Assembly (NCBI RefSeq): GCF_014681765.1
Contig: NZ_CP061498.1
Coordinates: 496,001-560,000, forward strand
Direction: 5' to 3'
DNA from: Roseicitreum antarcticum
GTDB lineage: Bacteria; Pseudomonadota; Alphaproteobacteria; Rhodobacterales; Rhodobacteraceae
DNA: 64,000 nt
In this document: positions 35,192 to 44,260 of the stretch, piece after piece
Position numbering within the stretch: the stretch's first letter is position 1
How the letters are laid out: the number at the start of each line of letters is the position of its first letter
Notes under the pieces: model-generated
What the model was told of the DNA's origin: nothing
Database searches by the model: none
What the model saw: the letters and a program-made list of their open reading frames with translations, nothing else
Position numbers and translations under genes: made by a program

Positions 35192-37266
35192 GCCGCGACG
35201 GTGCCCATCAGTGCGGGCCGCGCCTCCAGCCCGATTTCGTCGAAGGACAGGACCGGTGCCTGAAGCCCCTTGGCCGCCAGCACGGTGCGCAAGAAACGGC
35301 GCCGCCGCGTCGATGTGACCACCGCGGGTGAGACGCCAGTTTCGCCCAGCCGTGCCAAATGCTCGGCCAACGCATTGGCGAGGCGCGAGAATTCCGATGG
35401 GGGCAGGGCGACGTCGGCCTGTCCGTTGGGGTTGTCCAACTGATAGGTTGCAAAGGTTTCATCCCATTCCGAAGCCAGTTGAATCAGCGGAATCGTTCCA
35501 TCGGGCCGTCGCAGCGACGCTACCAGTTGAAAGCCGAGGCGCTGGCGCACATGATCGCATACGGCCTCCGGGCTTGGGCTTGGCATCCGGACTTCGGCAA
35601 TCGCCTCGAGGATCAGCGGCAGGTTACGGATCGACACCTGTTCGTCCAGCAGCAGCCGCAGCACCGCGAGCAAAAGATCGACAGGCACCTTGTCGGGGAT
35701 CAGCTCATCCAAGAGCCGCTTGTTGGCGGCGGCGCGTTTGGGGTCGGACAGGTTGACCTGTTCGTCCAGCAGCCGCCGCAATCCCTTCAGCGTCAACAGG
35801 CGCGAGAAATTGGCTTTCAGCACTTCCAGCAGATGGGTGGCCAACACCTCTGTCGGGGTGACGACGGTGGCGCCGGTCAGTGCGGCATTTTCCTGCCCGT
35901 CGCGCGGAATCCAGCGGGCTGGCGCGCCGTACACAGGTTCACGCACCGCGATGCCGGTCGGGTCGGTGTCGCCCTCATCTTGCAGCAGGGCCAGCACCTT
36001 TCCTGGATACAGCGTGTCGCGCGCCTGTTCCACGCCGTGGATCAAGATGCGGTATTGCCCAGTACCCAGTGCCGCATCGTCGGTCAGCCGCATTTCGGGC
36101 AGGATCAGGCCGAACTGGCGGGCGACATGGGCGCGCATGTTGGAGATGCGCGCATCCAGACCCGTGGCCGGGTCCAGCGCCATGGCAACCAGATCGGGGG
36201 CAAACTGGACGTGGATCTCATCGAGGTCCAGAAGATCGCCGAGCGATTGTTCCTGCGGCGCATCGTCGCGCGCATCGCTCTCGGTCTGCGCACTGGCCCG
36301 GCGCTGGATGGCGCGCTGCGACATCGCGCCGGCCGCGAAAAGCGCGCCCGCGCCCAGAACAAAGGGGATGAACGGCAACCCCGGGACAATGGCGAAGAGG
36401 GCCAGCAGCGCGCCGACCGTGAACAAGGCGGCCGGGTAGCGGCCGAGTTGCGAGAAAAGCGCCAGATCGGTGGCACCTGATGCGCCGCCCCGCGCCAGCA
36501 GAAGGGCCGCGGCGATGGAGATGATCACGGCGGGGATCTGCGACACCAGGCCGTCGCCGACAGTCAGGATGGCATAGGTCTCGAACGCGGCGCCAATCGG
36601 CATGCCGTGGTTGAGCGTGCCGTTGATGAGCCCGGCCACCAGGTTCAAGATTGTGATCAGCAGGCCGGCGACCGCATCGCCCTTGACGAATTTTGACGCG
36701 CCATCCAGCGAGCCGAAGAAGGTGGTTTCTGCCTGTTCAGTCTCGCGCCGTGCCTTGGCTTCCTGGTGGTCGATGGCCCCGGCCGACATGTCGCTGTCGA
36801 TGGCGAGCTGTTTGCCGGGCATGCCGTCGAGGGCGAAGCGAGCCCCGACTTCCGCCATGCGGCCCGCGCCTTTTGTGATCACGATGAAATTGACGATCAG
36901 CAACACAAGAAAGATAACGACGCCGAGGAAAACACTGCCGCTCATCACGAACATGGCGAATCCTTGGATGACATCGCCCGCCGCCTGCGGTCCCGTATGG
37001 CCCTCGCCGATGATCAGTTTGGTCGATGACACGTTGAGGGACAGCCGCAGCATCAGCGATGCCAAGAGCACCGTCGGGAAGATCGAAAAATCAAGCGGAC
37101 GTTGAATGAACAGCGTCACGGTGAACATCAGGATTGCCAGCGCGAAAGACGCGGCAAGCCCCAGGTCCAGCGCCCAGGCAGGCACGGGCAGGATCATCAT
37201 CACGATCACCGCCATGAGGGCGCAGGCAAGCAGAACTGTCGGTTGGAAGATATTGATCAGGCGCAT
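35188..37266 (-). CDS. flhA: Flagellar biosynthesis protein FlhA
   Basis: FlhA is the large export-gate protein whose cytosolic ring binds export substrates. The 692-residue product has about eight N-terminal membrane helices with the conserved LMLRLSLNVSSTKLIIGEGH and GAGRMAEVGARFALDGMPGKQ, and a roughly 330-residue cytosolic domain. Length is standard. A pair of palindromes about 80-100 bases upstream could be its control site. Confidence 0.97.
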   Translation of the reverse strand: MRLINIFQPTVLLACALMAVIVMMILPVPAWALDLGLAASFALAILMFTVTLFIQRPLDFSIFPTVLLASLMLRLSLNVSSTKLIIGEGHTGPQAAGDVIQGFAMFVMSGSVFLGVVIFLVLLIVNFIVITKGAGRMAEVGARFALDGMPGKQLAIDSDMSAGAIDHQEAKARRETEQAETTFFGSLDGASKFVKGDAVAGLLITILNLVAGLINGTLNHGMPIGAAFETYAILTVGDGLVSQIPAVIISIAAALLLARGGASGATDLALFSQLGRYPAALFTVGALLALFAIVPGLPFIPFVLGAGALFAAGAMSQRAIQRRASAQTESDARDDAPQEQSLGDLLDLDEIHVQFAPDLVAMALDPATGLDARISNMRAHVARQFGLILPEMRLTDDAALGTGQYRILIHGVEQARDTLYPGKVLALLQDEGDTDPTGIAVREPVYGAPARWIPRDGQENAALTGATVVTPTEVLATHLLEVLKANFSRLLTLKGLRRLLDEQVNLSDPKRAAANKRLLDELIPDKVPVDLLLAVLRLLLDEQVSIRNLPLILEAIAEVRMPSPSPEAVCDHVRQRLGFQLVASLRRPDGTIPLIQLASEWDETFATYQLDNPNGQADVALPPSEFSRLANALAEHLARLGETGVSPAVVTSTRRRRFLRTVLAAKGLQAPVLSFDEIGLEARPALMGTVAA

Positions 37267-37342
37267 GCTTGGGGTCCTGGCGGGGTCAGGCGCAGGGTCT
37301 GAAAGATCACCGGCGCCGGGAAAATCTTTGGCCAGTATGAAG

Positions 37343-37365
37343 GTAAATTCCTTTACGAAACGTAA
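37343..37365. promoter_or_regulatory. Overlapping palindromes upstream of flhA
   Basis: GTAAATTCCTTTAC (37343-37356) and TTACGAAACGTAA (37353-37365) are two adjacent inverted repeats sharing TTAC, about 77-100 bases before the flhA start and just past the stop of the preceding gene. They could be a regulator binding site; no regulator is identified. Confidence 0.4.
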
Positions 37366-37384
37366 CCCTACCTGCGTTTCCAGA

Positions 37385-39514
37385 TCATTGCGCTGCGATC
37401 AGGGCCTGAAGTTCAGCGCGCAGGGCCGAGCTGCTGTCGAGCAGCGCATTCCCAATCGCTTGGGGCGTTGTCGCTGGAAGTTCGGGTGCATCTGCGGTCG
37501 TATCCGATGTGAGGGCGGCATCCGCCGCCCCGCTTTCCGCCGGGGGTGCGGGCGCTTCAGACGGTCCTGCATCCGCGTCTACGGCGCTTTCACCGGCGGG
37601 CACCTGAAGCGTGCCTACCGGTGTCATGGGTGCAAGCGCGTTGGCATGCGACAGAAATCCCAGATCGGCAAGCCGGTTGGCCAGCATTTCGCGGGTCGAC
37701 GCCCGCAGGCGCGCGGGGTCCAGCCAGGGTTGCTGGTCGAAAACGGTGGCGACAAACTGCGCGTCACTGCCGGTTTCCGATGCGAGGTCAAAAAGGACGT
37801 CGCGCAGGGCGGGTGGAAGGCCGATCCCCCCGGCGGCGGTCAGACGGTTCAAGGTGGCAAAGGCCTCGTCAAAACCGCCCTGGCGCGCCAGCGCTTCAAC
37901 CGCCAGGGCATACAGCCGGGCCCCGTCAGGCGTGCCCTTCAGATCATTTGCATAGGAAAGGCCGGTTTGGGTCAGGTCGCGTGTCAGGTGCTCTGGGTGG
38001 GTCAGGGCATGTTCCAATTGCAGCATCACCGACTCGCTGGTTGTGGGAAGATCCCCGAGCGCCGGGCCTGTCGTGCTGGTGCCGTCCGCTTCTTCGACCA
38101 GTGCGATCCGGGCGGCGGTAATGGCGACCTGGTCAGGATCGGCATTGCCAATCCGTTCCATGGACAGACGGACAAGTTGCGCTGCGTCTGTCTGGTCGTG
38201 CTCCAGCAGCCGTGCGGCGACCCTTGGGCCCAGATCGCGGCGCAAGTGATCGGGAAGTTCGGCAAAGGCCCGCCCGATCGCACGCGCATTGATGTGATCC
38301 GCGCGCGCCGCCGAGCCTGTGGCGAGCAAGGCCCAAAGTGCAGCCCGGCCGTCGCAGTGCAGCATGTCGGGCAGCGGGCTGTCCGTGGCCAGGGGTCTGG
38401 AATCCATGACGGCGGCAAGCGTGCGCAGAACATCATCCAATGGCAGGTTGGCATCCGAGGCGATCAATACCGATGCCGCCTCACTGCCAAACCCGAAATG
38501 CAGGTAGAATCGCGCGAAGGCACGCAGGTTGTCCGCTGCACCCTCGGCCACGAGATCCTGACGGTGCTGGGCCAGTTGCGCGTGGAAACTGTCCGGTTTC
38601 GCCCATGCCGCCAGATCCATCAGATCATCCGCGTAGCAGGTCGCGGCATCCGATGTGGCGACCTGCGCCATGAGATTGTCCGCGATGGCCTTGTTCGCCA
38701 GCCGGAGGTGTTCGCCCAGCGCCTCTTGCGTGAGGTTGGGATCATCCTGAGTGGAGACCAGCACCTGCGACTGGGCGGGTGCAGTGCCTGAGGTCGGATT
38801 GGGGCGCAATGTGACGACGCCCTGACCTGCCGCGCGCGCCAGCTGGCGCGCCAGAACCCCTTGGATTTCGCGCGCGACGAGGGGCACGGGAGGTGCACTA
38901 CTTTCGACCGGCGGCGGCTCCGTGCGGGCTGTCTGTTCCAGCAGTCGCTGTTCCCACAGCGCCATTGTCGCAACAGGTGCGGTTTGCTGCGCAGTTCGGC
39001 GTTGTGCGACAATCTCCCCGGCGCTGCCTGTAGTGTCGCCCGGTGCGGCATCGGGCCTGCGCTGCGGGCGCCGCGGCTGATCGGGCAGCGTGGTTTGTGC
39101 GACGGGCGATGCCATGTCGATGATCAGCAAGCCCGATGGCTCCTGTTCGGCGGTAATGACACAATCACATGCCAGATCCAGAAACAACTGGCCCGATGCG
39201 GTGCGCACTGATTCCAAGCGGGTGCGCGGGATGCGGCGAAAGACCTCTGACAGATCGAACCCTGCCGGGGCGGGGTCGAGGGTCAGCACGATCTGCCGGG
39301 GTGCCTGCGTCATGGTCCAGCCCATCCCGGGCGCAAGCCGCAGCACGACGCGGGTGAATGTCGCGTGCTCGCCCGCCCGTGGTATGATCGGGCTGCTCTG
39401 CGCCACGGCTGCACCCGCTGACAGCAGCATGCTCAACACCAGCGCGTACAGCAGACGGCCGGGCGGCCCAGAGGCGTTCTGACGCGCCCGGTGGTGCGGT
39501 AGCGCGGCCATCAT
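37385..39514 (-). CDS. Large exported protein in the flagellar cluster, possible MotC-like role
   Basis: A 709-residue protein with a signal peptide (RLLYALVLSMLLSAGAAVAQ, about 20-39), an N-terminal beta domain resembling AMIN-type modules (TRVVLRLAPGMGW, RQIVLTLDPA, about 50-135), a Pro/Ala-rich linker, a long helical repeat-like region (about 260-620), and an acidic Pro/Ala-rich tail. No family is recognised with certainty. Its ATG overlaps the motA stop (ATGA), so it is made together with MotA. In rhizobia a periplasmic protein, MotC, with its chaperone MotE, acts on the motor; a MotE-like gene lies just upstream here, so a similar role is suggested by context only. Confidence 0.8.
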   Translation of the reverse strand: MMAALPHHRARQNASGPPGRLLYALVLSMLLSAGAAVAQSSPIIPRAGEHATFTRVVLRLAPGMGWTMTQAPRQIVLTLDPAPAGFDLSEVFRRIPRTRLESVRTASGQLFLDLACDCVITAEQEPSGLLIIDMASPVAQTTLPDQPRRPQRRPDAAPGDTTGSAGEIVAQRRTAQQTAPVATMALWEQRLLEQTARTEPPPVESSAPPVPLVAREIQGVLARQLARAAGQGVVTLRPNPTSGTAPAQSQVLVSTQDDPNLTQEALGEHLRLANKAIADNLMAQVATSDAATCYADDLMDLAAWAKPDSFHAQLAQHRQDLVAEGAADNLRAFARFYLHFGFGSEAASVLIASDANLPLDDVLRTLAAVMDSRPLATDSPLPDMLHCDGRAALWALLATGSAARADHINARAIGRAFAELPDHLRRDLGPRVAARLLEHDQTDAAQLVRLSMERIGNADPDQVAITAARIALVEEADGTSTTGPALGDLPTTSESVMLQLEHALTHPEHLTRDLTQTGLSYANDLKGTPDGARLYALAVEALARQGGFDEAFATLNRLTAAGGIGLPPALRDVLFDLASETGSDAQFVATVFDQQPWLDPARLRASTREMLANRLADLGFLSHANALAPMTPVGTLQVPAGESAVDADAGPSEAPAPPAESGAADAALTSDTTADAPELPATTPQAIGNALLDSSSALRAELQALIAAQ

Positions 39515-40380
39515 GCGGCATTGCGCTTGGCAGCGCGCATGGCGTCTTCCAGCTCCGAGAAACTAGGCCGGTTGTGGTGCGGCGTGTTCTGGCGGCCCAC
39601 TTCGATGCAGATATTCGCGGGATGCGCGTGCAGGTTGGCCACAAGAACTTCGCGGATCAGTTGATAGAATTGACAATCTTCCTCGACCACGGCGTTCATC
39701 TTGGTCGCAAACGGGCCGACGAAGCCATAGGCAAGGAAAACCCCCAGAAACGTGCCAACAAGGGCGCCACCGATCATGGCGCCCAGAATCTCGGGTGGCT
39801 GGTCGATCTTGCTCATCGTCTTGATGATGCCGAGCACGGCCGCGACGATCCCCAGCGCGGGCAGGGCGTCCGCGACCGTCTGCAACGCATGGCTGGAGTG
39901 CAGCGCGTGATGGCGGTGGGTTTCCATGCGTTTATCCAGGACTTCTTCGACCTGATGCGGGTCGTCATAGTTCAGCGACGCCGCGCGGAGGGTGTCGCAG
40001 ATCAGTTCGATCGCTTCATGGTCATGCTGTATCTTGGGGTAACGCCCGAAGAGATCGGAGTTTTCCGGATCTTCGATATGGGTTTCCACCGCGACAGGGT
40101 TCTGGCGGGCCAGCCAGATCAGATCGAACAGCAGGCACAGCAAATCGCTGTAATCCTGTTGTTTCCAGGTCGGGCCCGAGAACACTTTCTTGATGTCCCG
40201 CAGCGTTTGTTTGACTGTCGATTTGTTGTTGGCAATCAAAAACGCCCCGACCGCCGCCCCGCCGATCATGGCCAATTCGAATGGCATCGCCTTGAGAATG
40301 ATCCCCATGGACCCGCCCGCGGCCAGATACCCACCAAAAACCATGATGAGAACCACCGCGATCCCTATAATTCCAATCAT
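39511..40380 (-). CDS. motA: Flagellar motor stator protein MotA
   Basis: MotA with MotB forms the ion channel that powers flagellar rotation. The 289-residue protein begins MIGIIGIAVVLIMVFGGYLA, has VLDKRMETHRHHALHSS in the cytoplasmic loop, and ADALPALGIVAAVLGIIKTM followed by GGALVGTFLGVFLAYGFVGP as the two pore helices. The ATG at 40380 has an AGGAT site; a longer frame upstream lacks support. No motB follows; the next gene is the large exported protein. Confidence 0.95.
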   Translation of the reverse strand: MIGIIGIAVVLIMVFGGYLAAGGSMGIILKAMPFELAMIGGAAVGAFLIANNKSTVKQTLRDIKKVFSGPTWKQQDYSDLLCLLFDLIWLARQNPVAVETHIEDPENSDLFGRYPKIQHDHEAIELICDTLRAASLNYDDPHQVEEVLDKRMETHRHHALHSSHALQTVADALPALGIVAAVLGIIKTMSKIDQPPEILGAMIGGALVGTFLGVFLAYGFVGPFATKMNAVVEEDCQFYQLIREVLVANLHAHPANICIEVGRQNTPHHNRPSFSELEDAMRAAKRNAA

Positions 40381-40488
40381 CCGGGCATCCTGTGTCTTTG
40401 CGTATGCTGTGAAGGGTCCTTCCCGCCGACCATGCCTGAGTCGGGTTAACAAACACCTGCTGTCGGCCGGCTGAGGCCTGGCCGAAGG

Positions 40489-41061
40489 CTATTGCGTGGG
40501 AACCAGCGCATTGCGTCCCGCCAATATGGCACTGATCCCGTAGGCCGTCCGGGGCGGAAGCCCCGCCAGAATTTGGGCCGCGACATCGGGCCGCAGTCGC
40601 GCGATGAAGCCTGCGGCAAAGCCGGGTTCCATTTCCTCGAACAGGATCGCGGCATTCTCTGGCTTCATGTTCTCATACACGACGGTCAGACGTGTGAGGT
40701 CATCTTCGGCCGCAGTCTGGGTTGTTGCCATGGTGTCGGCCAGCGCACGTTCGGCCGCGTCCATTTCGGACAGCAGCGACGCAAGGCGGTCTTCCGCTAC
40801 CTGCAAGTCGCCCATGCGGGCCGTCAAGGCAGCCTCGCGCGCTTCAAGGTCGGCCTCGCGCATGCGCAGGGCTGTCAGAAGGTCCATCGGATCGCCGGGG
40901 TCTGCCACCATTTCCGTGTCGCGCGCCATGTCCGCTTCAGCAAGCGCGGCGGACAGGCCCAGACCCAAACGCGACATTCCGGCGGTTGTCATCAGAACGG
41001 CGATGATTGTCAGCGCGCTTATCTTAATCGCAGTCGGTTTGCGGCGTTTGGCGGGTTTCAT
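40489..41061 (-). CDS. MotE-like flagellar protein (MgtE N-terminal type)
   Basis: A 190-residue protein with an N-terminal membrane or signal segment (IKISALTIIAVLMTTAGM), a coiled coil (about 65-125), and a C-terminal domain of the MgtE-N type (RLTVVYENMKPENAAILFEE, RLRPDVAAQILAGLPPRTAYGIS). This layout matches MotE, a periplasmic chaperone for MotC in Sinorhizobium. The ATG overlaps the upstream small gene by four bases. Confidence 0.8.
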   Translation of the reverse strand: MKPAKRRKPTAIKISALTIIAVLMTTAGMSRLGLGLSAALAEADMARDTEMVADPGDPMDLLTALRMREADLEAREAALTARMGDLQVAEDRLASLLSEMDAAERALADTMATTQTAAEDDLTRLTVVYENMKPENAAILFEEMEPGFAAGFIARLRPDVAAQILAGLPPRTAYGISAILAGRNALVPTQ

Positions 41062-41426
41062 TCGACCGCCTCGCTGAACCGTTTGCGCACCACGCGCGCG
41101 CGGCTGGGGCCTACGTTGGGCACCGGCGGCGGCGCGGCGCTGGCAGGTACACCGTGCATCGAGGCCAGCAGCAATTCCAGTTGGCGGGTGGCGTTGTCGG
41201 CGCGCGTGGTTTGCTCGGACAGCCGCGCCACCGATGCCTCAGAAGCTTTTTGCGCGCGGATCAGCGCTGTGTTCAACGCATCGACCTGTGCTGACAAAAG
41301 CGCAATGGCATTGCCCACATCGCCGTCCAGCCGGGTCAAAGCGCGCAACCGGCGCGAGAGCATCAAGCAATATGCGGCGGCAAGAAGCGCGCCCGCGCCG
41401 ATGGCGATATCAATCAGGTGTTGCAT
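41058..41426 (-). CDS. Membrane-anchored coiled-coil protein, PflI/DUF6468-like
   Basis: A 122-residue protein with one N-terminal membrane helix (IDIAIGAGALLAAAYCLML) and a short coiled coil (about 35-90), ending in a basic segment. Position after fliL and size resemble the flagellar positioning protein PflI (DUF6468) of Caulobacter; the assignment is tentative. It overlaps the MotE-like gene (ATGA). Confidence 0.65.
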   Translation of the reverse strand: MQHLIDIAIGAGALLAAAYCLMLSRRLRALTRLDGDVGNAIALLSAQVDALNTALIRAQKASEASVARLSEQTTRADNATRQLELLLASMHGVPASAAPPPVPNVGPSRARVVRKRFSEAVE

Positions 41427-41440
41427 AGGCAGCGGCCCCT

Positions 41441-41917
41441 TCAGTTTAAAACAAATTCGGTGATGAGCAGGTCGCGTACCTGTTCGGGTCCCGCGACGAT
41501 CTGGACGCGGCGCAGCATCTGGCTGCGCAGGCGGATCAGGGCGCCGGGTTCCTCCAGCTCGTTCGCGTCAAGCGTGTGAAGATAGCTGTTCAGCACATCG
41601 ACGATCCGGGGCAGCTGCGCTGTCACGTCGGGTTCTGCGGCGGCGGGCGTCTCCAGATGTGCGGCGAATCGCAGATGCCCGCGCTGCGGCCGCCGGTTGA
41701 GGCTGACAATCACCGGCCCCACGGGAACAAAGGCGAAATCGGTGTCCAGCGCGGGTGTGACAACCTCAGGCTCGGCATGCAGCAGCGTGTCCAGCATGCC
41801 TGAATAGACGGCATAAAACCCGCCGCCACCGAGGACCGCTGCGACGATCAAGGCCAAAAGAATGGCTTTGAATGATTTTTTCTTTGGGGGTGCGTCGTTG
41901 GCAGTGGCGTCGGTCAT
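41441..41917 (-). CDS. fliL: Flagellar basal body-associated protein FliL
   Basis: FliL surrounds or supports the stator at the basal body. The 158-residue protein has a short cytoplasmic N-terminus, one membrane helix (ILLALIVAAVLGGGGFYAVY), and the periplasmic FliL domain ending with VRDLLITEFVLN. The ATG at 41917 follows CGAGG and is the natural FliL start. It is the first gene of the minus-strand flagellar run and diverges from fliF across a candidate CtrA box. Confidence 0.93.
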   Translation of the reverse strand: MTDATANDAPPKKKSFKAILLALIVAAVLGGGGFYAVYSGMLDTLLHAEPEVVTPALDTDFAFVPVGPVIVSLNRRPQRGHLRFAAHLETPAAAEPDVTAQLPRIVDVLNSYLHTLDANELEEPGALIRLRSQMLRRVQIVAGPEQVRDLLITEFVLN

Positions 41918-41964
41918 TTCGGCCTCGCAATGAGTGTCGTTTTTTGTGGTTTGACACAATGTCA

Positions 41965-41979
41965 CTAACCGATTGTTAA
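41965..41979. promoter_or_regulatory. Candidate CtrA box between fliL and fliF
   Basis: CTAA-CCGATTG-TTAA matches the CtrA site TTAA-N7-TTAA with one mismatch. It lies in the roughly 120-base gap between the divergent fliL and fliF genes. A TTGACA hexamer (41951-41956) sits just before it on the plus strand. CtrA controls motility genes in Rhodobacterales, so the site is plausible for both directions. Confidence 0.5.
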
Positions 41980-42038
41980 AGCCTGTCGCCGATACCCAGA
42001 GTGAGCCGCCGGAAATTCACGCTGCTGGGAGAATCGAT

Positions 42039-43664
42039 TTGGACAACATGCTGGCACTATGGGGAGGGCTGGACACGCGCAGGCGTGTGGTCCTCGTCGC
42101 GGCGACAGTCGGGGTCTTCCTGGCGGTCCTGGGGCTGGCGCGGGTGGCCAACTCACCGTCGATGGCGCTGCTCTACGCGGGGCTGGACGGCGCGGCGGCA
42201 GGGGAGGTCGTGACGGCGCTTGATGCGCGCGGGCTGACATACGAAGTACGCGGGGATGCGATCTTCGTTGATCATGCGATGCGCGACGAAACCCGGATGA
42301 TGCTGGCCGCCGAGGGGCTGCCGACCAACGCGATCACAGGCTACGAACTTTTGGACGGGCTGTCAGGCTTCGGCACGACCTCGCAGATGTTCGATGCGGC
42401 TTATTGGCGCGCGAAGGAAGGTGAGCTGGCGCGCACCATCCTGTCCAGCCCGCATATCCGGAGCGCGCGCGTGCACATTTCGCAGGGCACCGGCGCCGCT
42501 TTCCGGCGTGATGGCCGCCCGACGGCTTCAGTCTCGGTGACAACCGGCACCGGCACGCTCAGCCCTGTGCAGGCGCGGGCGCTGCAGTTCCTCGTGGCGT
42601 CTGCGGTAGCGGGCATGGCGCCCGAAGATGTGTCGGTGATCGACGGGCAGGGTGGGCTGATCAGCGGATCGGATGCCGATCAGGCCTATGGCGGGGCGGG
42701 CGCCGACCGCGCCGCAATCCTGCGCCGCAATGTGGAACGCCTGCTGGAGGCGCATGTCGGCATCGGCCGCGCGGTGGTCGAGGTCAGCGTCGATACGGTG
42801 ACCGACCGTGAAACCATTGTGGAGCGTCGCTTTGACCCGGAAGGCCGCGTCGCCATCAGTTCAGAGGCTGAAGAGCGGACGCGCAACGCCACCGATACCC
42901 GCGCCGCGGGTGTGACGGTGGCCAGCAACCTGCCTGACGGCGATGCGGCGGGCGGCGACGGCCAATCGGAGACCCGCGATTCTGAGACGCGGCAGGTCAA
43001 CAATTACGAGGTCTCACAGACGCAGCGCGAGGTTCAACGCGCGCCCGGTGCCGTGCGACGGCTGACGGTCGCAGTCATGGTTGATGGGACGCGCGGCACG
43101 GATGAGGCCGGGGAAGCGATTTGGACGCCGCGCCCCGAGGCAGAGCTGGAGGCCTTGCGCGAACTCGTCGCCTCGGCCGTTGGTTTTGATGAGGCGCGCG
43201 GCGATGTCATAACCCTGCGCTCGCTGCCATTCGAGGTGCAGTTGATCGAAGGGTCGGAGCCGTCAACCTCGATCTTCGGACCGCTGCGGCTGGACCCCAT
43301 GACGGTGATCTCGATGGCGCTGCTCAGCCTGATGGTGCTGGTGCTGACCCTCTTCGTGCTCCGGCCCATGCTGCGCGGCGCGCAAGGGGGGGCGCGCAGC
43401 GAGGTCAGCACGATGGATTTCGACGATGATTTCCCCGCCATGCAATCGCCCGCACTGGCCATCGCAGATGGTTACGGTGGCGGGTTCGCGATGGGTATGG
43501 CGGATGGCATGGGGGATGGCGCCATGGGCATGGAGCACGGCGGCGCCGATCGGGAGCTGCAAAACGATCCCATGGCGCGGTTGCGCAACCTGATCGAGGA
43601 ACGGCAATCGGAGACGGCGGAAATCCTGCGCAACTGGCTGGATGAAAAAGAGGAGCGGCGGTGA
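42039..43664 (+). CDS. fliF: Flagellar MS-ring protein FliF
   Basis: FliF builds the membrane ring on which the flagellar rotor assembles. The 541-residue product has a first membrane helix near 15-35, the YscJ/FliF ring domains with ALLYAGLDGAAAGEVVTAL and SSPHIRSARVHIS, a second helix near 422-445, and a C-terminal FliG-binding tail. A TTG at 42039 is chosen because GGGAG lies seven bases upstream; an ATG at 42048 is the alternative, and a TTG at 41973 lacks a site and overlaps the CtrA box. A Gly/Met-rich linker (about 485-510) precedes the FliG-binding end. Confidence 0.94.
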   Translation: MDNMLALWGGLDTRRRVVLVAATVGVFLAVLGLARVANSPSMALLYAGLDGAAAGEVVTALDARGLTYEVRGDAIFVDHAMRDETRMMLAAEGLPTNAITGYELLDGLSGFGTTSQMFDAAYWRAKEGELARTILSSPHIRSARVHISQGTGAAFRRDGRPTASVSVTTGTGTLSPVQARALQFLVASAVAGMAPEDVSVIDGQGGLISGSDADQAYGGAGADRAAILRRNVERLLEAHVGIGRAVVEVSVDTVTDRETIVERRFDPEGRVAISSEAEERTRNATDTRAAGVTVASNLPDGDAAGGDGQSETRDSETRQVNNYEVSQTQREVQRAPGAVRRLTVAVMVDGTRGTDEAGEAIWTPRPEAELEALRELVASAVGFDEARGDVITLRSLPFEVQLIEGSEPSTSIFGPLRLDPMTVISMALLSLMVLVLTLFVLRPMLRGAQGGARSEVSTMDFDDDFPAMQSPALAIADGYGGGFAMGMADGMGDGAMGMEHGGADRELQNDPMARLRNLIEERQSETAEILRNWLDEKEERR

Positions 43665-44260
43665 TGGGATCTGCCCTGAAACTGGAAGTCTTTGCACAAT
43701 CGGCCGCAGTTGCGTCGGCCACATGGATGACAAGTGAGCAGATCGAAGCAGCACGCCAAGCCGCCTTCGAAGAGGGATATGCCTCGGGCTGGCAGGACAG
43801 CACCGATCAGCTCAATACCGGCCGGCGGAGCGCTGACGAGGCTTTCGAGGCCAGTTTGCAAGGCTTGGCCTTCACGCATGAAGAGGTTCGGCGCGAACTC
43901 ATGACCGCGTTGCATCCGCTGATCATGGCGATGACCACGGCGATCCTGCCCACCATCGCGCGGCACGGCCTGCCGGGGATGGTCGCCGACCTGATCGCTG
44001 AAAACGCGGGCGGCATGATCGCTGAACCTCTGCTCCTGACTTGCCATCCCGACGATCAGGACATCCTGGAAACGAAGCTGGAAGGCCTGGCGCTTCCCCC
44101 GTTGCGCGTCGTGGCCGAACCCGCGCTGGCCAGCGGACAGATCAGTCGGCAATGGCCTGACCATGCGTGCAGCGTGGATCTGGCGCGTCTGCTGGACGCA
44201 ACGCGGCACGCTGTTGAAACATTCTTCGAGGCCCGAAATGAGGAGAATTCTGATGACTGA
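43661..44260 (+). CDS. FliH-like flagellar export protein
   Basis: A 199-residue soluble protein with the FliH-like plan: an N-terminal region with AARQAAFEEGYASGWQ, the Glu/Gly-containing FliH-type helix, followed by a helical domain and a C-terminal alpha/beta part (LLLTCHPDDQDILETKLEGL). FliH regulates the export ATPase FliI. It begins at a GTG at 43661 five bases after AGGAG (or an ATG at 43664), overlapping the fliF stop. fliI is not in the window. Confidence 0.8.
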   Translation: MMGSALKLEVFAQSAAVASATWMTSEQIEAARQAAFEEGYASGWQDSTDQLNTGRRSADEAFEASLQGLAFTHEEVRRELMTALHPLIMAMTTAILPTIARHGLPGMVADLIAENAGGMIAEPLLLTCHPDDQDILETKLEGLALPPLRVVAEPALASGQISRQWPDHACSVDLARLLDATRHAVETFFEARNEENSDD

